Shown one piece after another: positions 18,737 through 26,746 of a stretch of 64,000 nucleotides of DNA. This stretch comes from Bacteroidota bacterium (GTDB taxonomy: Bacteria; Bacteroidota; Bacteroidia; Sphingobacteriales; Sphingobacteriaceae), in NCBI GenBank assembly GCA_013288685.1, contig JABDBM010000002.1, positions 62,001-126,000 of the forward strand, in the 5' to 3' direction. The position numbers and the translations under genes were made by a program. Position 1 is the first letter of the stretch. Every line of letters begins with the position of its first letter. The notes below the pieces were generated by a model that was not told the DNA's origin, did no database searches, and saw only the letters and a list, made by a program, of their open reading frames with translations.

Positions 18737-20233
18737 TCAAATGCCCCAACCATCTTTCAATACCCGCTTCGTATTCAGCGAAGTTATTTTGGCAATATAA
18801 TCACCCTGGTTCAATTCAGGATCATTCTTCATGGCTTCTATAAGGTCCTTCAATTGTTTATTTTTGAATAAATCTTTTGGGTTGTCAGCTAATCCATCAA
18901 AATCAGTCCCAATTCCAACATTGTCATATTGCTTTGTACGTGTTTTGGAATTGATATACTTCATAGTTTGTATCATATAAGGTATACCAAAACGAAATTG
19001 TTCGGGCTTAAACTGTTTGGGCATGTTAGCATCGCCGCCAGTTAGCCAAAATACCTCGGCAATAATTCCAATAACCCCGTTACATTCACATATCAAGTCT
19101 ATTTCCTTATCGCTAACCGAATAGTATTTATAAAAAGGATAGTTTCTGTGATCGTAATATTCATATATCTGTTGTGCACCAGTATGGGTAAAAACAATGG
19201 GCCGTGGGTTCAACCCTTTTGCCTTTCTTGCTATCGTCACGTCACGATTAAGCATAAATACCTCGTGCCTGGCTTTGGGTGCTGTGTGTGTCAGGTCTAC
19301 AATCATACCTACATCCAGCATGGTGGATACCACCTCTACCCCTGTTGGTGATAAACCCCTGTCCTGATCGGGGGTAAACTCCCACTCCATAGCCGGCGTA
19401 TCCTTGGAATCCGGTGAAATACCATCAACCGGGTACACCAGGTCATTTCTGAAGAAGTGCGCAAGAGTAATCAGGCAAACTCCCATTTTTTTAAACGCCA
19501 GCAGGTTTTCTATATATGGTGATTGACCTGGCACCGATGGTGTCATTTTATAGAGCGGCAGCTTTTTGTCTTCGTTTTCCTTTTGTTTTTTTGCCGACAC
19601 GGCGAAGTTTCGGCCAAGCGCATGCGCTCCTTCTATTGCATGAGCGATGGCTACCGACTTCTTTTCAGGATCATTTAGCGCAGCCTCAAATGCGGTATAG
19701 TCGGTAGCAATTACATACTTTATATCGCTTTGCCTGGAGTTCATTTCCGACATCTGGCCGTTCAGCATTTCAATCATACGCTTTACCTGGTCAAAATTGC
19801 GGGCATCTTCGTACTCAATTTTGTCTTTAATGTGCAAAAACGGGATAAATTTTATCAGCGGATAAAATACCTTCAATGTGTTCCATTCGCGCTCAGTTGC
19901 TTTTTCCAGCAGATAGTGTGAAGCCAGAATTCCGCGCACATTTCCGAAACTAAATTGCCGGTGATTTTCTTGCATAGGGAAAATATTTTCTCCTTTTGCA
20001 ACCGACCAATGCGCATTCCAAAACTTTTTGCCCCACAGCCACATCTTTTGTGATGGATGACAGTGAAGGTCGATAATTGCAAATTCATTCAAAACAAATG
20101 AGTCATCGGCGTCTTTTTCAGATCCCTCTATTTCCTTTGCGGGGATGGCCCATAGAGCCTTTGGCATTATTGATGTTGCGGCGAAGAGAATCGCCATTTT
20201 TTTGAGAAATTCCTGTCGTTTAAGATTGTTCAT
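18737..20233 (-). CDS. Membrane dipeptidase-like (peptidase M19 family) amidohydrolase, exported
   Basis: 498 residues. The N-terminus has a signal-like segment (KKMAILFAATSIMPKALWA). Metal-site motifs of the renal-dipeptidase family follow: IDLHCH in place of the usual H-x-D, a downstream DLTHTA and FTHTGAQ, and GIGTDFDG near 435, the most conserved M19 signature. The family hydrolyses dipeptides, often with D-residues, using two zinc ions. It is longer than typical M19 enzymes (about 350-400). The H-x-H in the first motif is a variation on the usual H-x-D metal ligands. Exported, probably periplasmic; substrate not known. Confidence 0.82.
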   Translation of the reverse strand: MNNLKRQEFLKKMAILFAATSIMPKALWAIPAKEIEGSEKDADDSFVLNEFAIIDLHCHPSQKMWLWGKKFWNAHWSVAKGENIFPMQENHRQFSFGNVRGILASHYLLEKATEREWNTLKVFYPLIKFIPFLHIKDKIEYEDARNFDQVKRMIEMLNGQMSEMNSRQSDIKYVIATDYTAFEAALNDPEKKSVAIAHAIEGAHALGRNFAVSAKKQKENEDKKLPLYKMTPSVPGQSPYIENLLAFKKMGVCLITLAHFFRNDLVYPVDGISPDSKDTPAMEWEFTPDQDRGLSPTGVEVVSTMLDVGMIVDLTHTAPKARHEVFMLNRDVTIARKAKGLNPRPIVFTHTGAQQIYEYYDHRNYPFYKYYSVSDKEIDLICECNGVIGIIAEVFWLTGGDANMPKQFKPEQFRFGIPYMIQTMKYINSKTRTKQYDNVGIGTDFDGLADNPKDLFKNKQLKDLIEAMKNDPELNQGDYIAKITSLNTKRVLKDGWGI

Positions 20234-20436
20234 AGCATTACTTTTCTTGTGAGATTTAGATATTGATCAGCAAATGAGCGAGTTATTGCTTACTTATAAA
20301 GCTAAAGTTTTTTCTACCAACTACAAATCGTATAAAAACCCTTTCTTTTAGGGTGTTTTTACGGTACTATGTTTTAGTTGGGATTTTATTAACTTGGTCG
20401 ATCAAATGATTGTCAGCACATACAATAACTAATTAC

Positions 20437-20991
20437 ATGAAGCCCGAAATTAAATACATAGAACTAAAAAGCGGCTATAACGACGATGGCCCCGCCTGGA
20501 TTGGAAAGGTTGAATTTTCAAAAACTGGACAAACGGTTTACTTTAATGGGCATGCGTTTAAAGGTAACGGACATGGGTCGTGCTTTGATGTTGACTCAAA
20601 AAAGAGTTATTGGATTTCAGGAATTAAGAAAGACGGGGGAAACCGGCATTGGGCAGGTAAGGGAAAGATAATGATTGATAGAACCATTGTTGATGATTAT
20701 TTGAATATCAAGGGATGGACAACTCTCGACTTAAATAAATATGAGTTAGTGGATACTGCCAAAACAGATAAGCAAAGATTTACCGCTATTGAGAACGGAT
20801 CAATATACACTGCTGATACTTTGGATAAGTACCCGGACCTTAAAGCATTATCCATTGACGAATTAAAAAGCGCCGTTGAATATTTGAGAATAAGAGAAAA
20901 TTACACGAGCCCCAATAATGGCGTAAAATATATCACTGTTAAAAAATTAGAAGCTGAAAAATTATTGGAAGAGCTTGAAAATCAAATTTAA
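20437..20991 (+). CDS. Hypothetical protein, conserved-looking
   Basis: 184 residues from the ATG at 20437; an in-frame TTG at 20410 is rejected because it adds an unsupported leader. The first 100 residues look like a compact beta-rich domain (WIGKVEFSKTGQTVYFNG, YWISGIKKDG, HWAGKGKIMI). The last 60 are helical and charged (LSIDELKSAVEYLRI to KKLEAEKLLEELENQ). There is no signal peptide or membrane segment. I recall similar proteins across Bacteroidota but know no function. Neighbours give no clue; the next gene is a single-domain response regulator on the same strand. Confidence 0.75.
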   Translation: MKPEIKYIELKSGYNDDGPAWIGKVEFSKTGQTVYFNGHAFKGNGHGSCFDVDSKKSYWISGIKKDGGNRHWAGKGKIMIDRTIVDDYLNIKGWTTLDLNKYELVDTAKTDKQRFTAIENGSIYTADTLDKYPDLKALSIDELKSAVEYLRIRENYTSPNNGVKYITVKKLEAEKLLEELENQI

Positions 20992-21038
20992 AGTTAAAAA
21001 TATAACACCCGCTTAACCTTATCCTAAAAAATAAATTT

Positions 21039-21046
21039 TAGTTTTG
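21039..21046 (+). promoter_or_regulatory. Bacteroidota -7 box (TAnnTTTG) for the response regulator
   Basis: TAGTTTTG matches the TAnnTTTG element exactly, about 63 bases before the start codon at 21109. No good TTTG is found 19 bases upstream, so only half of the promoter is convincing. Confidence 0.4.
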
Positions 21047-21108
21047 TACAACTATCGGCAAACATTTAGCAGCTGGTTTTGTTGTATCTCCACCAATTAT
21101 AAAATCCC

Positions 21109-21486
21109 ATGACTAAAAGAATATTAATCGTAGAAGATGACTACGATATCCTCTGCATTTTAACCGATTTATTGAACGAAGAGGGCTACGAAGTAGTTGG
21201 TCTTAGTTATACGAAATCAATTTTGGATAGCGTTTCGGAGCATCGGCCGCACCTGGTGATGCTTGATTTCTTGCTGCCTGGCATTAATGGAGGCGAACTT
21301 TGTCACGAGCTTAAAACAAGTGACAAGTCATCAGAATTACCGGTAATATTGCTTTCGGGCTACCCACGGCTGGTAGAATCGTTAGGCAGTTACGGTTGTG
21401 ACGCTTTTATAGCAAAGCCATTTGATGTGGATGCAGTGCTGCATACAGTAGAAAGTTGTTTGAGCAGAAGGCACGAATTGGTTTAA
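21109..21486 (+). CDS. Single-domain response regulator
   Basis: 125 residues. A bare receiver: acidic pair in IVEDDYD (9-11), phospho-acceptor Asp53 in MLDFLLP, a Ser switch residue in LLSGY and Lys in IAKPFD. There is no output domain. It is not closely similar to the regulator at 18288, so the two are independent. It follows a hypothetical gene by 117 bases with its own -7 box, and precedes a strong hairpin. The partner kinase is not local. Confidence 0.9.
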   Translation: MTKRILIVEDDYDILCILTDLLNEEGYEVVGLSYTKSILDSVSEHRPHLVMLDFLLPGINGGELCHELKTSDKSSELPVILLSGYPRLVESLGSYGCDAFIAKPFDVDAVLHTVESCLSRRHELV

Positions 21487-21538
21487 AACAGTTTAGGCTT
21501 TATAACATTTTTGGGAGAGGATAGTACGACCCGGCAGG

Positions 21539-21561
21539 TTTTTGACCCAGCGGGTCAAAAA
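21539..21561. repeat. Perfect hairpin after the response regulator
   Basis: TTTTTGACCC (21539-21548) and GGGTCAAAAA (21552-21561) form a 10-bp stem with a 3-base loop, between convergent genes. On both strands the 3' side is A-rich rather than U-rich, so it lacks the usual terminator tail, although it may still act as a shared folded 3' end. Confidence 0.55.
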
Positions 21562-21620
21562 ATGTAATGGGACAGAATCTATTCGCACTATCTTTTAACC
21601 AGTTATGTAAAGCAATGTTT

Positions 21621-22904
21621 TCACGAAAGCACCTTAATCAACTGGTCAATATCCCCCACAGTATTATAAATGGATGGCGAGATACGGAACCTGTTTTGAT
21701 ATACCTGTATATTAATACCTGCCGCATCTAATTTGGGCTGAAGTTTAGCTGCTGCATCCTTAAAAGCAAAACTAACAATTGGCGATGTTGAATTTTCGGG
21801 AGTCATTGGCCGATAGCCTAATTTAGGCAATTCTTGCTGCAGTTTATCGATCAAGGGTTGGCGGTATCGCTGTATATTATCAACACCTGTTTTTAGCAGA
21901 TAAGTTAATGATGAGTTAAGGGCCGGAATAGCGGCGTTGCCCAAAGTTCCTACTTCAAAATAGTTGCGGGTTTTATCGCCCTGTACCCAATCGAAAGGGC
22001 TGTTACCCGGCGCATCAAACGGAAGGATATGCGATTCCATATCTTTTAGCTGACGATAGCCATATTGGGTTCGCTTTAATAGATGCAACCTATCCCCTCT
22101 TACATATAAAAAACCTGCGCCAAAATCGCCCATCAGCCATTTATAGGTGGCACATGCGCAAAAATCAACGCCGCTGGCTTTTACATCTATGGGCACTGCG
22201 CCGGCTGCCTGTATGATATCAGCATAAACCAATGCCCCTCGCGAATGGGCAATATCACAAATGGCTTTTAAATCGTGCTGAAAGCCGTTGATCATAGATA
22301 CCAACGATAAGGCCACCAGCTTTGTTCCAGGTTTAATAGCCACATCATAATCTGCAACGTCAATCCGGTTATTTTTGGGAAGAATGGTGGTAACGTTTAC
22401 GCCTTGCTTGGCTAATTCTCCGTACAGATATATCGAGCCATCAAAATGATAGGCATCTGTAACAACATGGGCAGTCGTACCAGGGATGCCCAGGTCGTTC
22501 ACTATTAAATTTTCTCCGACGGTAGTACTCGGCACCCAAGAAATCTCATCTGGTTCGGCGTTAATCAGCCGGGCAAAAAGGGAGCGGGCAATATTACGGT
22601 CGCTATCGATATCCTGGGTTGCCCTGCCATTCACCTGCCTGAAATCAAGATATTCTTTAATTTTTTCGGCACTGTGAATACTCATGGGATGGGTGTAGGC
22701 GGCATTTAAATAAGTGCCTTTTATGGCAAACAGGTTTTTGGCGGGTAACTCACCGGCATTTGCGCCGGCAGTGACTTTAGCTTCATGGCCTTGGGCAACA
22801 TTGGTCCATATTCCGGATGCAAAAGGGAGCAGTCCCATAACAGTGAGCAGCTTGCGGCGCGATGAACTGTGATTTTGGTGTTGCCGGCTTTCCTGATTTT
22901 TCAT
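21621..22904 (-). CDS. Class V aminotransferase-fold PLP enzyme with a twin-arginine signal
   Basis: 427 residues. PLP-binding residues of the NifS/isopenicillin-N-epimerase fold are visible: Asp229 and Gln232 in YADIIQAAG and Lys255 in CATYKWLMGD. The substrate may be an amino acid, as in epimerase- or cysteine desulfurase-like members, but this cannot be read from the sequence. The N-terminus (SSSRRKLLTVMGLLPFASG) has a twin-arginine pair before a hydrophobic stretch, so it is probably folded with its cofactor and then exported by Tat. That is unusual for this fold. It lies 129 bases downstream of the DUF4403 gene, with a hairpin between. Confidence 0.85.
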   Translation of the reverse strand: MKNQESRQHQNHSSSRRKLLTVMGLLPFASGIWTNVAQGHEAKVTAGANAGELPAKNLFAIKGTYLNAAYTHPMSIHSAEKIKEYLDFRQVNGRATQDIDSDRNIARSLFARLINAEPDEISWVPSTTVGENLIVNDLGIPGTTAHVVTDAYHFDGSIYLYGELAKQGVNVTTILPKNNRIDVADYDVAIKPGTKLVALSLVSMINGFQHDLKAICDIAHSRGALVYADIIQAAGAVPIDVKASGVDFCACATYKWLMGDFGAGFLYVRGDRLHLLKRTQYGYRQLKDMESHILPFDAPGNSPFDWVQGDKTRNYFEVGTLGNAAIPALNSSLTYLLKTGVDNIQRYRQPLIDKLQQELPKLGYRPMTPENSTSPIVSFAFKDAAAKLQPKLDAAGINIQVYQNRFRISPSIYNTVGDIDQLIKVLS

Positions 22905-22956
22905 CCTTAAATTTCTTTATATCCTGCATTTTGCGAAGCACTTTTCCGCATTGATT

Positions 22957-22990
22957 TTATCACCACCTAAGTACATTTGGGTGGTGATAA
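22957..22990 (-). terminator. Hairpin between DUF4403 and aminotransferase genes
   Basis: TTATCACCACC (22957-22967) and GGTGGTGATAA (22980-22990) make a perfect 11-bp stem with a 12-base loop, downstream of the DUF4403 gene in its reading direction. The following bases (AATC) are not a U-tract, so termination is likely but not certain. Confidence 0.5.
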
Positions 22991-23033
22991 TTTAAAAACG
23001 TAGTAAGCGGGCAATCAGCGAGCATCCCGCCAA

Positions 23034-24437
23034 TTACATCACTACTTTTACCTTAATCTGCCCGTTCGACAGCGTGCGGATAATCAATTTGTCGCCCGTA
23101 GGATAAATAGCCTGTATATCCATATCTTTAATGGCGACTTCTGATTTGATGCCATTGCCCATATCGCGGCTCAGCTCTTTTTGCAGGCGGGTTTTGCTAT
23201 CTGTTATAAACTGCGTAAAGTTGTAGGTGGCCTTTTGGCGTATCATATCGGTTATTTTACCGTTGAACATCCATTTGGCTACCTTAAGCATCCAGGCTTT
23301 GGTTTGCAAATCGAAACTCAAATCAGGAAACGACAATACATGTGTCTTTTGGTCGTAAACTGGTGTACCCACCAGGTAAATAGTACCGGTGCTCGATCCT
23401 TTAAAATCAATCTGCATCACAATCTGTTTGCCTATGCCCCAAACCTTGGTTTTATCAACAATGAAGGTATTACCTGCAACTTCGCTGCTTTGGCCGGCCA
23501 CCTGCTGGTTTACCATATTGGTTAAATGATCATAATTTTCCTGCAGATCAAGGTAAATATTGAAGCCGTTGGCCGGCGTGTATGCCGTTAAGTTGGGCAA
23601 AGGCGCAAGCGGTTGCTGTATGCTAACCGTTGTTACAATTGGCTTTGCCGATAAGCCTACCGAAAAATTAAGCTGCGAACCGTTTAAACTAAAGCTGCTT
23701 AAACGAACTGTTTGCGGATTTACATACAAATAACCTACGTCGGCTATTTTATACTCGCCGGCTATGTTCTTCCACATTTCGTCAATCATCGGCTTAATAT
23801 CATAAGCCGCTACTTTTGCATCAACCTGTTTACCCAAATCATTTAGCGGGCCGGTAATGTATTGTATCAGGCGGTCGGTAACATCAATATTTCCCATTAA
23901 AACATTGCACCGGTCAATTGGATTGGGTGCCGGATACAAAATGGTTTTGGACTGCAAATGATAATCGGGCATTACATTAATGGTGGAGCGATAAGATATT
24001 TCCATCCTCCGCGGTGGCTCGTTGCCCATGCCGCACTGAGCAGATAGCGTTGGTACAATACATTGTGGTCCCTGCCCAAAAAGGGTGGAACATTTGGCAC
24101 AATACGAGGCTGTGAAACCGTAGGCACCCGTAAACTTTAAATTCACGGTATTATTGCTACCCGTAATAGCAAAGGGCGTACGGGTAAAAGTATAAGCATA
24201 ACTTAAACCTTCGCACTGATCCTGCTTACCACTATATTTGTTTGGAACAGAATTTTCGGCCTGTACAAAATAGCTTTTCAGTTCGGCAGTAACGGGTACT
24301 TCTATATTAGAAACCGGCTGAACTAATTTCGGGATATCAACTTCGGTATTGGCCGGGGCCAGCGGCTTAACAGTGGCGCATGAATAAAACAAGGGCAGTA
24401 TTAATACCGCTAAAAGTTGTTTAGGACTAAATTTCAT
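23034..24437 (-). CDS. DUF4403 family lipoprotein
   Basis: 467 residues. A lipoprotein signal ends in LPLFYSC with the lipid-bearing Cys20. The length and alternating beta pattern fit DUF4403, a family common in Bacteroidota whose function is unknown. A cysteine cluster (YCAKCSTLFGQGPQC near 113-127) is notable for an envelope protein and could form disulfides. It is probably anchored in the outer membrane facing the periplasm. It is divergent from the phosphohexomutase gene. Confidence 0.8.
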   Translation of the reverse strand: MKFSPKQLLAVLILPLFYSCATVKPLAPANTEVDIPKLVQPVSNIEVPVTAELKSYFVQAENSVPNKYSGKQDQCEGLSYAYTFTRTPFAITGSNNTVNLKFTGAYGFTASYCAKCSTLFGQGPQCIVPTLSAQCGMGNEPPRRMEISYRSTINVMPDYHLQSKTILYPAPNPIDRCNVLMGNIDVTDRLIQYITGPLNDLGKQVDAKVAAYDIKPMIDEMWKNIAGEYKIADVGYLYVNPQTVRLSSFSLNGSQLNFSVGLSAKPIVTTVSIQQPLAPLPNLTAYTPANGFNIYLDLQENYDHLTNMVNQQVAGQSSEVAGNTFIVDKTKVWGIGKQIVMQIDFKGSSTGTIYLVGTPVYDQKTHVLSFPDLSFDLQTKAWMLKVAKWMFNGKITDMIRQKATYNFTQFITDSKTRLQKELSRDMGNGIKSEVAIKDMDIQAIYPTGDKLIIRTLSNGQIKVKVVM

Positions 24438-24513
24438 AGTTTAAGGAACAAATTATTAACCGTAGTTACGGCTGTAAAAATAATAAAGCTTTCTCTTTTT
24501 ATTTGATTAAACA

Positions 24514-24544
24514 TTTAAAACAACTTTTTTATTTATCATATTTG
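24514..24544 (+). promoter_or_regulatory. Bacteroidota-type promoter of the phosphohexomutase gene
   Basis: TTTA at 24514-24517 (consensus TTTG), a 19-base spacer, then CATATTTG at 24537-24544 (consensus TAnnTTTG, 7 of 8). The expected transcript starts near 24551, about 32 bases before the ATG. Confidence 0.6.
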
Positions 24545-24582
24545 AAAGCAGAAACATCCAATCTATTTTATAAACTATCAAC

Positions 24583-26319
24583 ATGCAGGAATTAGACGCT
24601 ACTGTACTTCAAAAGGTAAATTCATGGCTTCAGGGAAGTTATGATGATGCTACAAAACAAGCCATTCAAAGTTTATTGGACCAAAAAGCCTATACCGAGT
24701 TAACGGATTCTTTTTACCGTGACCTGGAATTTGGCACCGGCGGGCTTCGTGGTATAATGGGTCCCGGGTCCAATCGTATTAATAAATACACCATCGGCGC
24801 CGCGACGCAAGGGCTGGCCAATCACCTTAAAAAGACTTATCCCGGCCAAAAAATTAAAGTGGCAATTGCACACGACAGCCGCAATAATGCCGGTTTATTT
24901 TCGCAGATAACGGCTGAAGTCTTTTCGGCAAATGATATATATGTTTACTTTTTTAAGGCGCTGCGTCCCACACCCGAGCTTTCGTTTGCGGTTCGTACGT
25001 TAGGCTGCAAAAGTGGTGTGATGCTTACCGCATCGCATAATCCGAAAGAATATAATGGCTATAAGGCCTACGGCGCTGATGGCGGGCAATTTGTTTTCCC
25101 CGAGGATACAGCAGTAATGGACGAAGTAGGTGCAATCAGCAGCGTTGATGAGATAAAATTTAACCGCGTTGATGCCAATATTGAAGAGATTGGCGAAGAA
25201 ATTGATGAATTGTACCTGGAAAAAATCACACAGCTTTCAGTTTCGAAGGATGCTATAAAGCGTCAAAAAGATTTGAAAATTGTATACTCTCCTATTCACG
25301 GTACCGGAATCACCCTTGTACCACAAGCGCTAAAGCGTTTCGGTTTCGAGAATGTGATTTTGGTGGATGAGCAAACCACCCCTGATGGCAACTTCCCAAC
25401 CGTAATTTATCCTAATCCGGAAGAAAAAGAAGCTTTGACCCTGGCCCTTAAAAAAGCGCAGGAAGTGGATGCTGACCTGGTTTTAGCTACCGACCCCGAT
25501 GCCGACCGGGTGGGTATAGCCGTAAAAAATACCGAAAACGAATTTATCTTACTTAACGGTAACCAAACCGGCGCCATGCTAATAAACTATTTATTAACTG
25601 CCTGGCAAGAAAATGGCAAGCTAACCGGCAAGGAGTACATTGTAAAAACCATTGTTACCACCAACTTGATAGAGCAAATTGCCAAAGACAAAAATGTTAC
25701 GTTTTATAATACCTTAACGGGCTTTAAATACATTGGTGAGCTGATGACTCAATTTCAGGGCAAACAAACTTTTATTGGAGGTGGCGAGGAAAGTTACGGT
25801 TACCTAATTGGTGAATTGGTAAGAGATAAGGATGCTGTGGTATCGAGTGCATTTATTGCCGAAATGACGGCCTATTATAAGGATAATGGTAGCAGCCTGT
25901 TTGAAGCGCTGGTTGACACCTATATAAAATATGGCTATTATAAAGAGAAATTGATATCCCTTACCAAAAAAGGCAAAACCGGTGCCGAAGAAATTAAGGA
26001 GATGATGGAGAAATTCAGGGTGAACCCGCCGGTAAGTTTAGGTGGCTCGCGGGTAGCTACACTTAAGGATTATGAAAAAGGTGTAGAGACCGATTTAATT
26101 AGCGGCACAAGCAAGCCAATTGAATTGCCAAAATCTGATGTATTGCAATTTATAACCGAAGACGGCAGCATTGTTTCGGCCAGGCCATCGGGCACCGAAC
26201 CGAAAATTAAATTCTATTGCAGCGTTAACGGTAAATTGGCAAGCCGGGAAGCTTATCACAAAACGGGAGAACAACTTGACTCGAAAATAGCCGCAATCAT
26301 GAGCGATTTAGGCGTTTAA
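24583..26319 (+). CDS. Phospho-sugar mutase (phosphoglucomutase/phosphomannomutase family)
   Basis: 578 residues, the length of the PGM2-like branch. Four family signatures occur in order: the catalytic phosphoserine loop TASHNP (Ser151), the metal loop DPDADR (Asp304, 306, 308), the sugar-specificity loop GGEESYG near 405, and the phosphate-binding RPSGTEPK near 540. It interconverts hexose 1- and 6-phosphates, linking glycolysis to polysaccharide and nucleotide-sugar synthesis, in the cytoplasm. Monocistronic, with its own promoter and a clear intrinsic terminator. Glucose versus mannose preference cannot be settled by eye. Confidence 0.95.
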   Translation: MQELDATVLQKVNSWLQGSYDDATKQAIQSLLDQKAYTELTDSFYRDLEFGTGGLRGIMGPGSNRINKYTIGAATQGLANHLKKTYPGQKIKVAIAHDSRNNAGLFSQITAEVFSANDIYVYFFKALRPTPELSFAVRTLGCKSGVMLTASHNPKEYNGYKAYGADGGQFVFPEDTAVMDEVGAISSVDEIKFNRVDANIEEIGEEIDELYLEKITQLSVSKDAIKRQKDLKIVYSPIHGTGITLVPQALKRFGFENVILVDEQTTPDGNFPTVIYPNPEEKEALTLALKKAQEVDADLVLATDPDADRVGIAVKNTENEFILLNGNQTGAMLINYLLTAWQENGKLTGKEYIVKTIVTTNLIEQIAKDKNVTFYNTLTGFKYIGELMTQFQGKQTFIGGGEESYGYLIGELVRDKDAVVSSAFIAEMTAYYKDNGSSLFEALVDTYIKYGYYKEKLISLTKKGKTGAEEIKEMMEKFRVNPPVSLGGSRVATLKDYEKGVETDLISGTSKPIELPKSDVLQFITEDGSIVSARPSGTEPKIKFYCSVNGKLASREAYHKTGEQLDSKIAAIMSDLGV

Positions 26320-26340
26320 AAAAAGAATCAAAAAAAATAA

Positions 26341-26371
26341 AAAACTCCGGCTCTCCTCCGGAGTTTTTTTT
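26341..26371 (+). terminator. Intrinsic terminator of the phosphohexomutase gene
   Basis: AAAACTCCGG (26341-26350) pairs with CCGGAGTTTT (26358-26367) over a 7-base loop, and the T-run continues to 26371. Classical rho-independent form. Confidence 0.9.
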
Positions 26372-26387
26372 ATGCCTCATTTTATCC

Positions 26388-26421
26388 ACTTAGTGTATAA
26401 ATATACACCAACTTAGTGTAT
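26388..26421. promoter_or_regulatory. Paired direct repeats with a palindrome, candidate operator
   Basis: ACTTAGTGTAT occurs at 26388-26398 and again at 26411-26421, 23 bases apart (about two helical turns). Between and overlapping them, GTGTAT (26393-26398) and ATACAC (26403-26408) form an inverted repeat. This is the look of a binding site for a dimeric regulator. It is about 275 bases before the promoter, so it may also relate to an unseen upstream start. Confidence 0.4.
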
Positions 26422-26673
26422 TTATTTCTCACAAATTATCATTAACAAATATTGTTTTTATTTCAAAAATAAATCAAAAAAAAACTTTCATATTTTTTAA
26501 ATAAAATCAGTTTATTACACGCTTATTATTAACTTTAAATTAATTTATATTTCAAAAAATATTTCACAGCTATTTAATGCAACTTTAAATTTCATCTATT
26601 ATTTTATCTACCGATAGTAAAATAGCCGTTACAATGCAATAAGGCTATGTAAACAAAACTTTACAGAAATAAA

Positions 26674-26704
26674 TTTCATTTAAAACAAAGTCGTTGTAGG
26701 TTTG
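26674..26704 (+). promoter_or_regulatory. Bacteroidota-type promoter of the SusC/SusD operon
   Basis: TTTC at 26674-26677 (consensus TTTG), 19-base spacer, then TAGGTTTG at 26697-26704, an exact TAnnTTTG. Start expected near 26711, 36 bases before the ATG. Confidence 0.7.
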
Positions 26705-26746
26705 TCGTTTTAAAGTTTAATTAACTATAAACTAACACACGTATCA

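Larger units (their letters stand above)
26372..26746 (+). other. Long AT-rich leader region of the SusC/SusD operon
   Basis: 375 bases without a gene. It holds the paired direct repeats at 26388-26421, a small inverted repeat (ATAGCC 26622-26627 / GGCTAT 26643-26648), and the promoter at 26674-26704. The rest is very AT-rich with no reading frame worth calling. No sigma/anti-sigma genes adjoin. Confidence 0.6.

Noticed and set aside
18288..21486. One two-component system from the two single-domain regulators
   Set aside because: They are separated by an opposite-strand gene and a hypothetical gene, differ in sequence, and no kinase is adjacent.
21539..21561. Intrinsic terminator
   Set aside because: The stem is perfect but the 3' side is A-rich on both strands, so a U-tract is missing; kept only as a hairpin.
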